A DNA stretch of 64,000 nucleotides from Gracilimonas amylolytica. GTDB lineage: Bacteria > Bacteroidota > Rhodothermia > Balneolales > Balneolaceae. The stretch covers positions 1-64,000 of the forward strand of contig NZ_PQBS01000007.1 in NCBI RefSeq assembly GCF_002911695.1, given 5' to 3'. Shown in pieces: positions 25,229-34,770 of this stretch. The translations under genes were made by a program, and so were the position numbers. The notes under the pieces are model-generated. The model saw only the letters and a program-made list of their open reading frames with translations, made no database searches and had not been told where the DNA came from. Positions within the stretch are counted from its first letter, which is position 1; every line of letters starts with the position of its first letter.

Positions 25229-26830
25229 TTGACATTTAACGATTTTGATTTACACGACGACCTGAAAGCGGGTTTGAGAGACATTGGATATACTGAGCCG
25301 ACACCCATTCAGGAACAATCGATTCCCATTATTTTAGAAAAAAAAGATTTAATTGGGGCTGCACAAACCGGAACCGGTAAAACAGGGGCATTTGTGATTC
25401 CTGTGCTGCATCAGATACTGCAGAATCCGTCTGAGCATACCCAGGCTTTGATCCTGTCTCCAACACGGGAACTGGCTCAACAAATCGATGAACAGATATT
25501 TGCCCTTGGTTATCACACCGGTATTACATCTGCTACCATCATTGGTGGCGAGGACTTTTCAAAACAGGCTAAGGCTATCCGGTCAGGGATCGATATAATT
25601 GTTGCCACACCGGGCCGATTGATCGATCAAACCAAAGTACTGGATATTGATTTCAGTCACGTGAAATTTCTGATACTGGATGAAGCGGATCGAATGCTGG
25701 ACATGGGATTCCTTCCGGACGTGACCAAGATCATCAAAAAACTACCTACAGAAAGACAAACGTTACTGTTTTCTGCCACCATGCCGGATCAGATCAAGAA
25801 GCTGGCAAACGATTTCATGAAGCAGCCTGAAAAGATCGAGATCGCTATTGAGAAACCGTCCGGCAGTATTACCCAGAAAGCCTACTTCGTAGATCAGAAA
25901 GATAAACTCAAACTGGTTCAGGAGGTTTTAGATGAGACAGAATGGGAATCATGCATCATTTTCTGTGCCACTAAAAGAGGGACTGATGAGCTGGAACGTC
26001 TGCTGATCAAAAAAGGAATCAAGGCCGGCAGTATACACGGAGACAGAGATCAGGATGAGCGAAATAAATCCCTGCATGAGTTTAAGTCCGGGAAAGTGCC
26101 GGTAATCGTGGCAACGGATGTATTAGCGCGTGGTATAGATATTGATAACATTTCAATGATCATCAATTACGATGTTCCACGACAGGTTGAGGATTATGTA
26201 CATCGCATTGGTAGAACCGGACGGTATGATAAATCCGGTATAGCTGTGACCTTTGTTAATAAAAAAGACCGAAGAGCCTTTTCTGCTATTCAGGATAAAG
26301 TTGGAGATCAGCTTGAGATACTGGAAATGAACAAAAAGGGTGGCAACAGCTCAAATAAATCTGAACGTTCCGAGAATAAAAATCAGGACTCAGACAAAAA
26401 ACGAAGAAAATCACCTGATAAGAATACGGACAAAAGCAGTTCGAAAGAGTCCAAAAAGGAGCAAACAGATACTAAGAAGGTTGCTGAGGCCAACGATGAT
26501 CCAAAACCCAAGAAGAAGCTGACTAAAAAAGAGATAGAGGAAGCAAATAAAAGGGTAGAGAACCTGGATAGCGTGGATGTGATTTTAAAAGGCAGTAAAA
26601 AACGATCCTCTAAAAAATCGGATGACAAAAAGAAGAGTGATTCCGGAAGCGATCGCTCTAATTCAGGTAAAGGAAAATCCAGACGTAAATCAGCCGATTC
26701 CGATAAGAAGTCTAATAACAATGAACCGGTTATTCCGGCTGAACGGATCAAGAAAGCTACAAAGAGAAATCAGAAATCTCTTAAACCTGCCAAAGGGTTT
26801 TTGGGACTTATCAAAGCTCTCTTTTCTTAA
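25229..26830 (+). CDS. DEAD-box RNA helicase (RhlE-like) with long basic tail
   Basis: ATP-dependent RNA helicase. The Q motif FNDFDLHDDLKAGLRDIGY...PIQEQSIP begins at residue 3, then AQTGTGKT (45-52), SPTRELAQQ, TPGR, LDEADRMLDMGF (about 151), SAT, ATDVLARGIDI and HRIGRTGR. Residues about 365-515 form a low-complexity tail dominated by K, S, D, N and R, as in RhlE/DeaD proteins where it binds RNA. The start is TTG at 25229: F3 of the Q motif follows at once, and an in-frame stop lies at 25208 with no ATG between. It probably acts in ribosome assembly or RNA decay. Confidence 0.93.
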   Translation: MTFNDFDLHDDLKAGLRDIGYTEPTPIQEQSIPIILEKKDLIGAAQTGTGKTGAFVIPVLHQILQNPSEHTQALILSPTRELAQQIDEQIFALGYHTGITSATIIGGEDFSKQAKAIRSGIDIIVATPGRLIDQTKVLDIDFSHVKFLILDEADRMLDMGFLPDVTKIIKKLPTERQTLLFSATMPDQIKKLANDFMKQPEKIEIAIEKPSGSITQKAYFVDQKDKLKLVQEVLDETEWESCIIFCATKRGTDELERLLIKKGIKAGSIHGDRDQDERNKSLHEFKSGKVPVIVATDVLARGIDIDNISMIINYDVPRQVEDYVHRIGRTGRYDKSGIAVTFVNKKDRRAFSAIQDKVGDQLEILEMNKKGGNSSNKSERSENKNQDSDKKRRKSPDKNTDKSSSKESKKEQTDTKKVAEANDDPKPKKKLTKKEIEEANKRVENLDSVDVILKGSKKRSSKKSDDKKKSDSGSDRSNSGKGKSRRKSADSDKKSNNNEPVIPAERIKKATKRNQKSLKPAKGFLGLIKALFS

Positions 26831-26893
26831 TTAATAGTTTATATAAGCTTAACACGTTTGAATGCAGCAAGTTTTAAGTTAAAAATAAAAGAC

Positions 26894-28054
26894 ATGAAAA
26901 AGTTTTTAGCATTTCTTCTTATCACCATTTCATTTACAGCAACTCAGGAATCTGCAGATCATAAGATCGAAACCATAGATGTTTCTGAGGAAAATGCCAC
27001 TAAAGATCTTTTGCCACTGGTTGAAGACAAACAGATCAAAAATGTGATCCTGATGATCGGAGATGGAACCGGATTGGCTCAAATTGCCTCCGGTCAGTTA
27101 GCCGTTGCAGGTCCGGATGGATTACTTCATATGCAGACCATGCCGGTTACCGGGATCGTAAAAACTCATTCCTCTGATAATCTCATCACCGATTCAGCAG
27201 CCGGTGCAACTGCTTACTCCTGTGGATTAAAAACCTACAATGGAGCCATTGGGGTAGATCCGAACCAAATTCCATGTAAAACCATACTTGAACTGGCTGA
27301 GGAGAAGGGTTTAAGCACAGGATTGGTATCTACATCTTCCATTACCCACGCCACACCTGCCAGCTTTGCATCTCATGTAGTGCAAAGAAGCATGCAAGAA
27401 GATATCGCAGCTGACTTTCTGGATTCAGGTGTAGAAGTATTTTTGGGTGGTGGAGTGAAATGGTTTCATAAGGATATGCGGTCGGATTCATTAGATCTGT
27501 TGCATGAATTCCAAAACAAGGGTTATGAGATCATTCTTGATAAAGACAGACTTTCCACTTCCTCATCAAATAATATGTTAGGCTTATTTTCTGAAGATGG
27601 ATTGGAAAGAACAGAGAATGAACCTTCATCTAAAGAAATGGTATCTAAAGCTTTGGAAAACCTAAATACGAACGATAACGGTTTTTTCCTGATGGTAGAA
27701 GGAAGTCAGATCGATTGGGCAGGGCACGATAACAATGTTGAGTACCTGAAGCGTGAAGTGCAGGATTTTGATGAAGCTGTACAGGAAGTGCTTGAATTTG
27801 CCCGGGAGGACGGAGAAACTCTCGTAGTGCTTACAGCCGATCACGAAACAGGAGGTATGACCATGCAACGTCAGGTGGCAGAAGGTGATTCACTTGAAGT
27901 ATTCTGGACCACAGATTATCACACCGGAATTCCTGTGCCTCTAATGGCTTATGGGCCTAAGGCTACCGAATTCATGGGGTGGAGAGATAATACCTACGTG
28001 GGAATTAAAATTGCTGAATTACTTGGATTAGGTGAGTTCCCAATTCTGGAATGA
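26894..28054 (+). CDS. alkaline phosphatase
   Basis: A periplasmic phosphomonoesterase of the PhoA-type superfamily, 386 residues. I start it at ATG 26894, where a signal peptide (MKKFLAFLLITISF) begins; a longer frame from TTG 26858 would bury it. Metal and nucleophile residues are visible: D57 in MIGDGTG and S101 in TDSAAGATAY, then STSSITHATPAS, EGSQIDWAGHDN, LTADHETGG and TTDYHTGIPVPL for the second metal site. All motifs are intact. It lies 63 bp after the helicase gene and converges with the first PAS kinase. It would release phosphate outside the cytoplasm. Confidence 0.93.
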   Translation: MKKFLAFLLITISFTATQESADHKIETIDVSEENATKDLLPLVEDKQIKNVILMIGDGTGLAQIASGQLAVAGPDGLLHMQTMPVTGIVKTHSSDNLITDSAAGATAYSCGLKTYNGAIGVDPNQIPCKTILELAEEKGLSTGLVSTSSITHATPASFASHVVQRSMQEDIAADFLDSGVEVFLGGGVKWFHKDMRSDSLDLLHEFQNKGYEIILDKDRLSTSSSNNMLGLFSEDGLERTENEPSSKEMVSKALENLNTNDNGFFLMVEGSQIDWAGHDNNVEYLKREVQDFDEAVQEVLEFAREDGETLVVLTADHETGGMTMQRQVAEGDSLEVFWTTDYHTGIPVPLMAYGPKATEFMGWRDNTYVGIKIAELLGLGEFPILE

Positions 28055-28057
28055 TAT

Positions 28058-28073
28058 CTTTCAGATCTGAAAG
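28058..28073. terminator. palindrome at the convergent 3' ends
   Basis: CTTTCAGATCTGAAAG is a perfect 16-bp palindrome. It spans the stop codon of the minus-strand kinase (28061-28063) and starts 3 bp after the phosphatase stop. A 6-bp stem with a GATC loop could terminate weakly in both directions. There is no T-run. Confidence 0.3.
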
Positions 28074-30613
28074 GTTAGCTTAAACTCTGTTCCTTTTTTC
28101 AGTTTGGAATAAGAATAGGTGCCGTAGATCTGACTTGTGATCTCTTTTATAAGTTGAATTCCAAGAGAGTGACCGGACTCTAATTTTTCCAAGTCTATAC
28201 CAACGCCGTCGTCTGTAATTGTGATCTCAACAGTCTTATCTGTGTGTTTGATATTAAAGAGGATATGCCCCGATTGTCTTTCATTGAATGCATGTTTAAA
28301 TGCGTTTGTGACCACTTCGTTGATAACCAAAGCAGCTGGAATTGCTTTATTTACATCTAATCTGACCGGATCCGTTTGGTAATCTATGTTTATGCTCTTA
28401 CCACTTTGCAGCGTTGCCGAAATATTATCCACAATATGACTGATGGTTTCGGTAAAGTTGAGATCAGAAAAGTTATCAGACTGATATAACAGTTCATGAA
28501 CAGTAGCTATGGATTTAATTCGCACCACGCTATCAAACAATTTAGATCGTAAGGCTTCATTTTCTGTTTCAAAGGCTTGCAGTTGTATCATCCCTGAAAC
28601 TACTGCAAGATTATTTTTAACGCGGTGATGGATCTCAGCAAGAAGTATATTTTTTTCCTTTAAAGAGTCTTCCAGCTCTTTCTCTTTTTCAATACGATCT
28701 GTTATGTCATGAACCAGGGAAAAAATAGATATGATCTCACCGCTTGAATCGAACATAACCGAATTATACCACTCACAATGCAGTAATCTGCCATCCTTTG
28801 TGTAGTTTCTGTTTAAACAAAGATTTCTTGGTTTTTCTCCATCTACTAATTCCCTGATCTTTTGATCAACAATTGACTGATCTTCCGGGTGAGTGAATTT
28901 CCAGTTTTCAGGCTTTACATTTAAAACCTCTTCTTCAGTCCATCCAAATAGATCTTCAGCACTATTCGACCATTCTTTGACATTAAAATGTTCATCTGAA
29001 ATGATGACAGCCAACGGAGAATTTTGCAAATGGAAGGAGAGTTGCTGATTGGCTTTCCAGGCGACCTCTTCAGCTCTTCTTTGTTTAGTTATATCAGTCA
29101 GGTACCCAATAATATTGATCAGTTTACCATGGTCATCATAAATACCTTTTCCATTTTCCAATATCCATTTCCACTCACCTGAGGTATGTTTGAGTCTGTA
29201 ACTGACCTGAAAGGATTCCTGATCTGCCATAGCTTTATCAACGGCTGTAAAGATCTTTTCTTTGTCATCAGGATGATATAGTTCAACAAAGTTTGCTCTA
29301 TTTTCCAGGAATTGAGCAGCTGAAATGCCGGTCAGTTCTTTTACCTGTTCGTTGATATAATTTATGGTGTAGTGTTCATCATTTTCACACAAATAGATAA
29401 CACCCGGAGTATTATAAGCCAGCGTTTTGAATTTTTGTTCACTCGCTTGTAAAGCCTTGCGTTGCTTTAGGTTTTCAGTAACATCTCTCATCAGAATTAC
29501 AGCACCCAGTTTATTGCCATCCTTGTCAATTACGGGGGATCCTGTAGTAGAGATATATCTGACAGGTTCATCATTAACTTTGATGGCCATACCGACATTA
29601 TTCAGGATCTCTCCGGAAAAAGCTCTCTGTAATGGAATTTCATGTGGTTTTAATGGGGTAACTCCGTCAAAATGATATAAGTTGTAAGGTTCAACGGCTT
29701 CTTCAACTGAGATCTCCTTAAGACCTTTTCCGTGCCAGCGTTGTGCCGTTTGATTGAATAAAACCAGTTTACCGGTTTCATCACATGCCACAATTCCATC
29801 TGTTGCTGTATCGAGAAGTGTTTCCTTGAATTTTTGCTCGTGCGTCAAAGCTCTCTCGGCTTCTTTCCTCAAGGTAATATCTATAGCATTACCGACTACC
29901 GTATGGATCTCGTCGTTTTCATCAAATAATGGGGTTAATGTAGTCAGGTACCAGCGTTCTCCAACATCGGGAAGGGGGACATATTCTTCGTATGTAATCT
30001 GTTTTCTCTTTTCCAGACATTGGTCATACCTGGGAATTATACTTTTAGCTATCTCTTCAGGAAATAGTTCTTGTAATAATTTCCCCTGAACATCTTCCCG
30101 GTTCATCCCCATAAACGACAGTTGGGTCTGATTGAAATCGATAATTCTGTAATTATTATCATTAGTTACTTCGATCACAAAGATACTTTGGGGAAGGTTA
30201 TCAAATACAAAGCTTAGATCTTTGATATAAGGACCATTTGCATTTTTTACCATACTTGAATTTGCATCAGTAATAGTAACTAATAGGCTAAGGGTATTTG
30301 GTTTTTCAGTCCACAGCTGAAAACCGAATTCACAGTTAAGGCTTTCAATATGTTGCTTAAAACTAACCGATTCGGAACAGTCAAATACTTTATTGATCTG
30401 AGAAATACAGGAAGCATCTGTCAGCAGTTCAGGAAACACATAGGAGAGAGGCTTATCTATTAAATCAAGAATATCAAAGCCGGTCATCTTACCGAATGTT
30501 TCATTTACCTTTAAAAAGCTAAGCTTCTGAATGCTGGACTTGTTAGTGGTCTCAGTTTTTAACTCTGCAAAACCAACAAAAGGAGAGTGAGAAATTTGAT
30601 CTTCTAAAGCCAT
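28061..30613 (-). CDS. soluble five-PAS sensor kinase, HisKA_2 type
   Basis: An 850-residue protein with no membrane segment, so a cytoplasmic sensor. I count five PAS units (about 1-110, 128-255, 260-385, 392-515 and 520-650), four ending in the PAC pattern D-[IV]-T-x-[RNK]. The kinase core follows: the HisKA_2 phospho-acceptor block LLAEIHHRVKNNLAVVSGM (about 655-675), INEVVTNAFKHAF (N box), TDDGVGI (D box) and SLGIQLI. This dimerisation type is close to the HWE kinases, which usually signal through a separate receiver. No receiver gene adjoins it. The downstream half is clearly paralogous to that of the next gene (30686-34030). Confidence 0.88.
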   Translation of the reverse strand: MALEDQISHSPFVGFAELKTETTNKSSIQKLSFLKVNETFGKMTGFDILDLIDKPLSYVFPELLTDASCISQINKVFDCSESVSFKQHIESLNCEFGFQLWTEKPNTLSLLVTITDANSSMVKNANGPYIKDLSFVFDNLPQSIFVIEVTNDNNYRIIDFNQTQLSFMGMNREDVQGKLLQELFPEEIAKSIIPRYDQCLEKRKQITYEEYVPLPDVGERWYLTTLTPLFDENDEIHTVVGNAIDITLRKEAERALTHEQKFKETLLDTATDGIVACDETGKLVLFNQTAQRWHGKGLKEISVEEAVEPYNLYHFDGVTPLKPHEIPLQRAFSGEILNNVGMAIKVNDEPVRYISTTGSPVIDKDGNKLGAVILMRDVTENLKQRKALQASEQKFKTLAYNTPGVIYLCENDEHYTINYINEQVKELTGISAAQFLENRANFVELYHPDDKEKIFTAVDKAMADQESFQVSYRLKHTSGEWKWILENGKGIYDDHGKLINIIGYLTDITKQRRAEEVAWKANQQLSFHLQNSPLAVIISDEHFNVKEWSNSAEDLFGWTEEEVLNVKPENWKFTHPEDQSIVDQKIRELVDGEKPRNLCLNRNYTKDGRLLHCEWYNSVMFDSSGEIISIFSLVHDITDRIEKEKELEDSLKEKNILLAEIHHRVKNNLAVVSGMIQLQAFETENEALRSKLFDSVVRIKSIATVHELLYQSDNFSDLNFTETISHIVDNISATLQSGKSINIDYQTDPVRLDVNKAIPAALVINEVVTNAFKHAFNERQSGHILFNIKHTDKTVEITITDDGVGIDLEKLESGHSLGIQLIKEITSQIYGTYSYSKLKKGTEFKLTFQI

Positions 30614-30685
30614 TACTTTTATAAATTCTGAGTATGACTCATGTGAATCAAACTCCCAAAATACTTCTACATAACTGTATAGTAA

Positions 30686-33600
30686 TCAAGTAACAGATGA
30701 ACTGCCAATCCCTTTTTTATTGGCTAGTTTGGTGAATGATATCCTAAATATTGTACCGGAGCCATCCGGGTTCTTTTTATACACCTTATCCGCATATAGT
30801 TGTTCAGATAACAAATCGATCAGATGAAAGCCTAAAGAAGATTCTTTGGTGTTCTGAATGTCATCGGGAATGCCTAAACCGTTATCTATAATTGAGATCT
30901 CCAGCTGATCATCTTCTTCGGATAATTTGATCGTTAACTTAGAGTCTTCAATACCCTTAAAAGCGTGTTTAAAAGCATTAGTTATAACTTCATTGACTAT
31001 GAGCGAGGCCGGAATAGCCTGATTGATATTCAACTTAACTGGTACGGCATGATACTCTATCTCGATTTTATTTTCAGATTGTAGAGTGTCCGATACATTT
31101 TTAACTAACTGTTCGAGGGTTTCAGCAAAATCGAGCTGTGAAAAACTATTCGATTGATACAGTAATTCATGAACCGAAGCCATGGTTTTTATCCGGACCA
31201 CACTGTCGTAAAGTTGTTCCTGCAATTCTTTATTATCAGTATCAAAGGCTTGAAGCTGCATCATACCGGATACAACAGCCAGGTTATTTTTTACCCTATG
31301 ATGAATTTCTGCAAGCAGGGTTTCTTTTTCACTAAGTGAAGCTTTCAGTTCTTTTTCGGTCAATTTTTGATCTGAAATATCCCTGATGGCACCGATCATT
31401 CGAACAGCATCACCATCTTCATTCCTGACAATAATGCCATTTTCGACCACATTTGCATATTCATCATCATCCTTTATAAAACGGTATTCTCTTGACCAAT
31501 GGCTCATAGATGAATCATTTAATGTAAAATCCAGGTCCCTGATAACTTCTTCAAATTCATCAGGGTGAAGAAATTGTTTCCACTGATCGAGCCGGTTATT
31601 TTTAACAGGATCATGACCAAATAAATACTGAAGGCCATCACTCCAATTTAGTATGTCGTTTTTGATGTCCCAGTCGTATATAGCATCCCGAGTTGCCTTC
31701 TTCACATACTCAAAGCGCTCAAGGCTATTTTTAAGATCTGTTTCAATATTTTTTCTGTCTGTAATATCGGTTAGTGAACCTACAATGCCGATCACTTTAT
31801 CATTTTTCTTTATGGGTGCTTCATGGACTTCCACCCAAATAGTTCTGCCATCGGCTGTTTTTAACTCAAGCTCATAAGGTTCCTGAATGTTACCGGTTTC
31901 AATAGCCTTTTGAGTTAGGGTTTCTCCAATTCTATTAAGCGGGTTTTCAGTAATAAAGTTTTGCCAATTCTTGCGGGCTTTTTCAGGAGGGTAACCCAGG
32001 AACCAGCTACTTTGTGGACTAACATATGTCAGTATGCCTTCCGTATCGTGTTGATAGAACATGTTAGTGGTATATTCAACCACATTTTTGTACCTCTGCT
32101 GAATAGCATTAAATTCATTTTGTTTGCGGATCTGATCGACTTTCTGAATGAGTTGCTGTGAAATGGCGTTCAAAAGGGTTTTTTCCTCTTCCAGAATTTT
32201 CACTTCAAATGAAGGAATATTTTTTGCGTATCCGGCGGTGATCTTTATTTGTACATCTCTTCTTGATGCAGTCTCAGAAATTCTTTCCTCAGACCAGGAT
32301 GCGTCAAATGGAGTGGTTCTGTAAACCTTGTCCATAAAATCTATTTGAACCTGAGCCTTATCCGGAAGGTAAAAACCTTTTGGAATGATATTAGCAGCCT
32401 GCTCCAGTAATTCTTCTATGGTCAAGCTGTTTTCGTCTAAGTTAGATATTTTGTAGAGGCACCTTTGTTCTTTAACCCTCTCCGTTAAAGCCTGATTGGT
32501 TTCCTTAAGTTCTAACTCCGCCTTTTTTCTTTTCGTTATATCCTGTGTACTGCCGTATATTCTTACGCATTCATCGTGTACAAATTCAGCTTTCCCAACA
32601 GCTCTGATCCATTTTTCATTACCTTTAGCTGTTATTATGATGAGTTCTTCGTCAAATGCTTTTCCGGTTTCAATGGATGTTTGAACAGCTTCAGCGATCT
32701 TATCTCTGCACCAGCCTTCCTTATAGAAATTGATAGCAGAATCGAGATCCGGCACAAAATCCTTTCCCACTTCATGTAGCTCTTTCACATAATCCGACCA
32801 GTGAAGCTTCCTATTTATAAGATCTAATTCCCAGTTTCCAATTTTGGATATCTTGTAGGCTTCAGATAGATTCTCCTGTAATTTCATTTCCTCGGTAACA
32901 TCCATCATCAAACCACGGATCACAGAGGGTTTACCTTGTTCTGTAACGACAGTTATAAGATCCCTGATCCATATGTAATGGCCGGATGCGTGCTGTAAAC
33001 GATAGTTCAGTTCATGGTTGCGACCATTTTTAACTTCCGTGTGGTATTTTTCGAGTACGCCTTCCTTGTCTTCAGGATGGAGCCTCTTTGACCAGAAATT
33101 TTTTGTATTTATCCATTCATCAGGATCGTATCCCAGATAGGACTTACATTGTTCACTTATAAAAGATATTTGCAAATGTTCAGGGTCCGCTTCCCAAATA
33201 ATTCCATTCACCGTACTTATAAGAGATTCGTATTTTTCTTTAGCATTTATGATACTTTTTTCGGCTTCAACTCGGTCGGTGATCTCAAGCATGGAAATGA
33301 ATATCCCAACGATTGTACCATTATCGATAGCGGGTTTATTTTTGATCTGAAAATGCCATTTCCCTTCCTGAGGGTCATCAAGTGAGGTCTCATAGGTAAT
33401 GGTTTCTCCGGTAAGTACACGGTTATAAAGTTCCCAGAGATCAGCATTACGCTCTTCTGAAACATGAAGCCAGATAGAGTTTCCTTTTTTTACCTCCTTA
33501 CCAAAAATATCCTTATAGGTTATATAAAATTTGGTGTTATAATCGATGATCTTCAGCTCCTTATCTAAATATATAAAGCTGTCTTCCGTATTGTTGAGCA

Positions 33601-34030
33601 TCAGGTTTCTGGCTCTTTCACTTAAAACCTGTTCAGTCTTCGGGGTTGCAGAATTTATGATGTATTCAACCTCACCGTTATCGTCAAAAACCGGAGTGTT
33701 TATAAACTTCCAGAATACTTCTTTGAACTCACTGCCATCCAGCATTATGTCATATCTGATGACAGGCATTTCATCGGGTTGTTTTGTGTCAATTACCTTT
33801 TGAAAGGACTGCTTTAGCCTGGAAGGACCATGTGGGAGTTCTTCATTCGGGTTAGGTGGAAATTTTTCAAAAACCTCCTGCCCAATTAGGTTATCAGCAC
33901 TCACTTGTGTCATTTCGCAGTAAGCATCATTTACCTGGATGAAATAAAAGTTGCCTTCACTGGGCTTTAGGATAGAGGTAGGAGTTGGAGAGGCTTTAAA
34001 GATCTCTATGATTTTATTACGATCAACCAT
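30686..34030 (-). CDS. soluble six-PAS sensor kinase, HisKA_2 type
   Basis: An 1114-residue cytoplasmic sensor kinase. Four PAS units fill about 1-505. A linker region (about 510-630) contains a coiled segment and a less clear domain opening CLYKISNLDE, then two more PAS units lie at about 645-765 and 770-890. The core has LLAEIHHRVKNNLAVVSGMMQLQAF (about 905-930), VNEVITNAFKHAF, IIDNGLGIP and SSLGFHLIDLL. From this block to the C-terminus it aligns with the 850-residue neighbour 72 bp downstream, so the pair arose by duplication with different sensor arrays. The ligands sensed are unknown; no haem- or flavin-specific residues could be assigned. Confidence 0.88.
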   Translation of the reverse strand: MVDRNKIIEIFKASPTPTSILKPSEGNFYFIQVNDAYCEMTQVSADNLIGQEVFEKFPPNPNEELPHGPSRLKQSFQKVIDTKQPDEMPVIRYDIMLDGSEFKEVFWKFINTPVFDDNGEVEYIINSATPKTEQVLSERARNLMLNNTEDSFIYLDKELKIIDYNTKFYITYKDIFGKEVKKGNSIWLHVSEERNADLWELYNRVLTGETITYETSLDDPQEGKWHFQIKNKPAIDNGTIVGIFISMLEITDRVEAEKSIINAKEKYESLISTVNGIIWEADPEHLQISFISEQCKSYLGYDPDEWINTKNFWSKRLHPEDKEGVLEKYHTEVKNGRNHELNYRLQHASGHYIWIRDLITVVTEQGKPSVIRGLMMDVTEEMKLQENLSEAYKISKIGNWELDLINRKLHWSDYVKELHEVGKDFVPDLDSAINFYKEGWCRDKIAEAVQTSIETGKAFDEELIIITAKGNEKWIRAVGKAEFVHDECVRIYGSTQDITKRKKAELELKETNQALTERVKEQRCLYKISNLDENSLTIEELLEQAANIIPKGFYLPDKAQVQIDFMDKVYRTTPFDASWSEERISETASRRDVQIKITAGYAKNIPSFEVKILEEEKTLLNAISQQLIQKVDQIRKQNEFNAIQQRYKNVVEYTTNMFYQHDTEGILTYVSPQSSWFLGYPPEKARKNWQNFITENPLNRIGETLTQKAIETGNIQEPYELELKTADGRTIWVEVHEAPIKKNDKVIGIVGSLTDITDRKNIETDLKNSLERFEYVKKATRDAIYDWDIKNDILNWSDGLQYLFGHDPVKNNRLDQWKQFLHPDEFEEVIRDLDFTLNDSSMSHWSREYRFIKDDDEYANVVENGIIVRNEDGDAVRMIGAIRDISDQKLTEKELKASLSEKETLLAEIHHRVKNNLAVVSGMMQLQAFDTDNKELQEQLYDSVVRIKTMASVHELLYQSNSFSQLDFAETLEQLVKNVSDTLQSENKIEIEYHAVPVKLNINQAIPASLIVNEVITNAFKHAFKGIEDSKLTIKLSEEDDQLEISIIDNGLGIPDDIQNTKESSLGFHLIDLLSEQLYADKVYKKNPDGSGTIFRISFTKLANKKGIGSSSVT

Positions 34031-34171
34031 GTGGTAAGCTTGGCTCCTGAAGAATGTTTGGATGAAAGTATTCTAACCCCAAAAGATATCGGTATGAATA
34101 CCATTGCAGATTAACCAACGCCGATTAACCTTTTCATCCAAAATAAATCTTTAAATTATTGAAGCAAATAA

Positions 34172-34198
34172 AAAAGCCACAGGTTCTCTGTGGCTTTT
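34172..34198 (-). terminator. bidirectional-looking terminator between barrel gene and kinase gene
   Basis: AAAAGCCACAG (34172-34182) pairs perfectly with CTGTGGCTTTT (34188-34198) over a 5-nt loop, with the A/T-rich base giving U-runs on both strands. It lies 28 bp beyond the stop of the minus-strand barrel gene. The rest of the 34031-34171 interval is described among the findings. Confidence 0.75.
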
Positions 34199-34225
34199 GA
34201 ATAATGGTTTATGATTTTCTCTTAA

Positions 34226-34714
34226 TCAAAAATAAATGGAAGCAGAGATCCTTGCCTGAGTTGAAATATTGGTGTTACTGTCACCAAATCCTGTACCTAA
34301 ATTAGCATCTGAACTGATACTGAATTGATCAGAAAAGAAATATTCAGCACCATACCCAATGGCAAGGTTAAAATTTGTCACTGAGTTTACATTATTGTTA
34401 TCAAATGAGGTGTTAGACAAGCCAATGGCTCCGGTAACGTAAGTTGCCAAAGCCCGGTCTTCACTCATATAGTACCTTGGTCTTACGCCCAATGTAAAAT
34501 TGGTGGACTGGTCTTGTACGCTATTCAGTCCAAAGTAGGGAGCAAGAGAAAGCTTATCATTTAACATATATGGAACTTCTATGGCTGTTTGGCCAACAAA
34601 ATTTGCTCTAAGCCCAATGGTTCCGGATTCAGGTACATTTTGAGCCAGGAGTGAGGCTGAAAACAAGCTAACGGTAAAAAAAGTGGCAAAACTAAACGCT
34701 TTAATTGATTTCAT
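34226..34714 (-). CDS. small outer-membrane beta-barrel protein
   Basis: A 162-residue protein with a signal peptide cleaved near LLAQ25. The mature part alternates hydrophobic and polar residues in about eight strands (for example LSLAPYFGL, NFTLGVRPRYY, NLAIGYGAEYFF, QARISASIYF). It ends in an aromatic residue (IYF), the usual signal for outer-membrane insertion. The size fits an eight-stranded OmpA/OmpW-like porin-family barrel. No peptidoglycan-binding domain is present. It is monocistronic with a strong terminator. The specific role is unknown. Confidence 0.75.
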   Translation of the reverse strand: MKSIKAFSFATFFTVSLFSASLLAQNVPESGTIGLRANFVGQTAIEVPYMLNDKLSLAPYFGLNSVQDQSTNFTLGVRPRYYMSEDRALATYVTGAIGLSNTSFDNNNVNSVTNFNLAIGYGAEYFFSDQFSISSDANLGTGFGDSNTNISTQARISASIYF

Positions 34715-34770
34715 GGGTTATTGAATTGGTTCTCGATTTATATTTAAGAACTGATGTGTGTTTAACTTGA

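Noticed and set aside
26383-26751. 122-residue minus-strand reading frame opposite the DEAD-box tail
   Set aside because: It is the complement of a Lys/Ser/Asp-rich low-complexity region, giving a Leu/Ser/Phe-rich shadow without a family or a start signal.
26858-26893. Longer N-terminus of the alkaline phosphatase from TTG
   Set aside because: It would place twelve charged residues before the signal peptide; the ATG at 26894 starts a normal signal. The same logic set the starts at 8853, 9554, 14382, 35274, 41700, 43189, 45987, 49359 and 59567.
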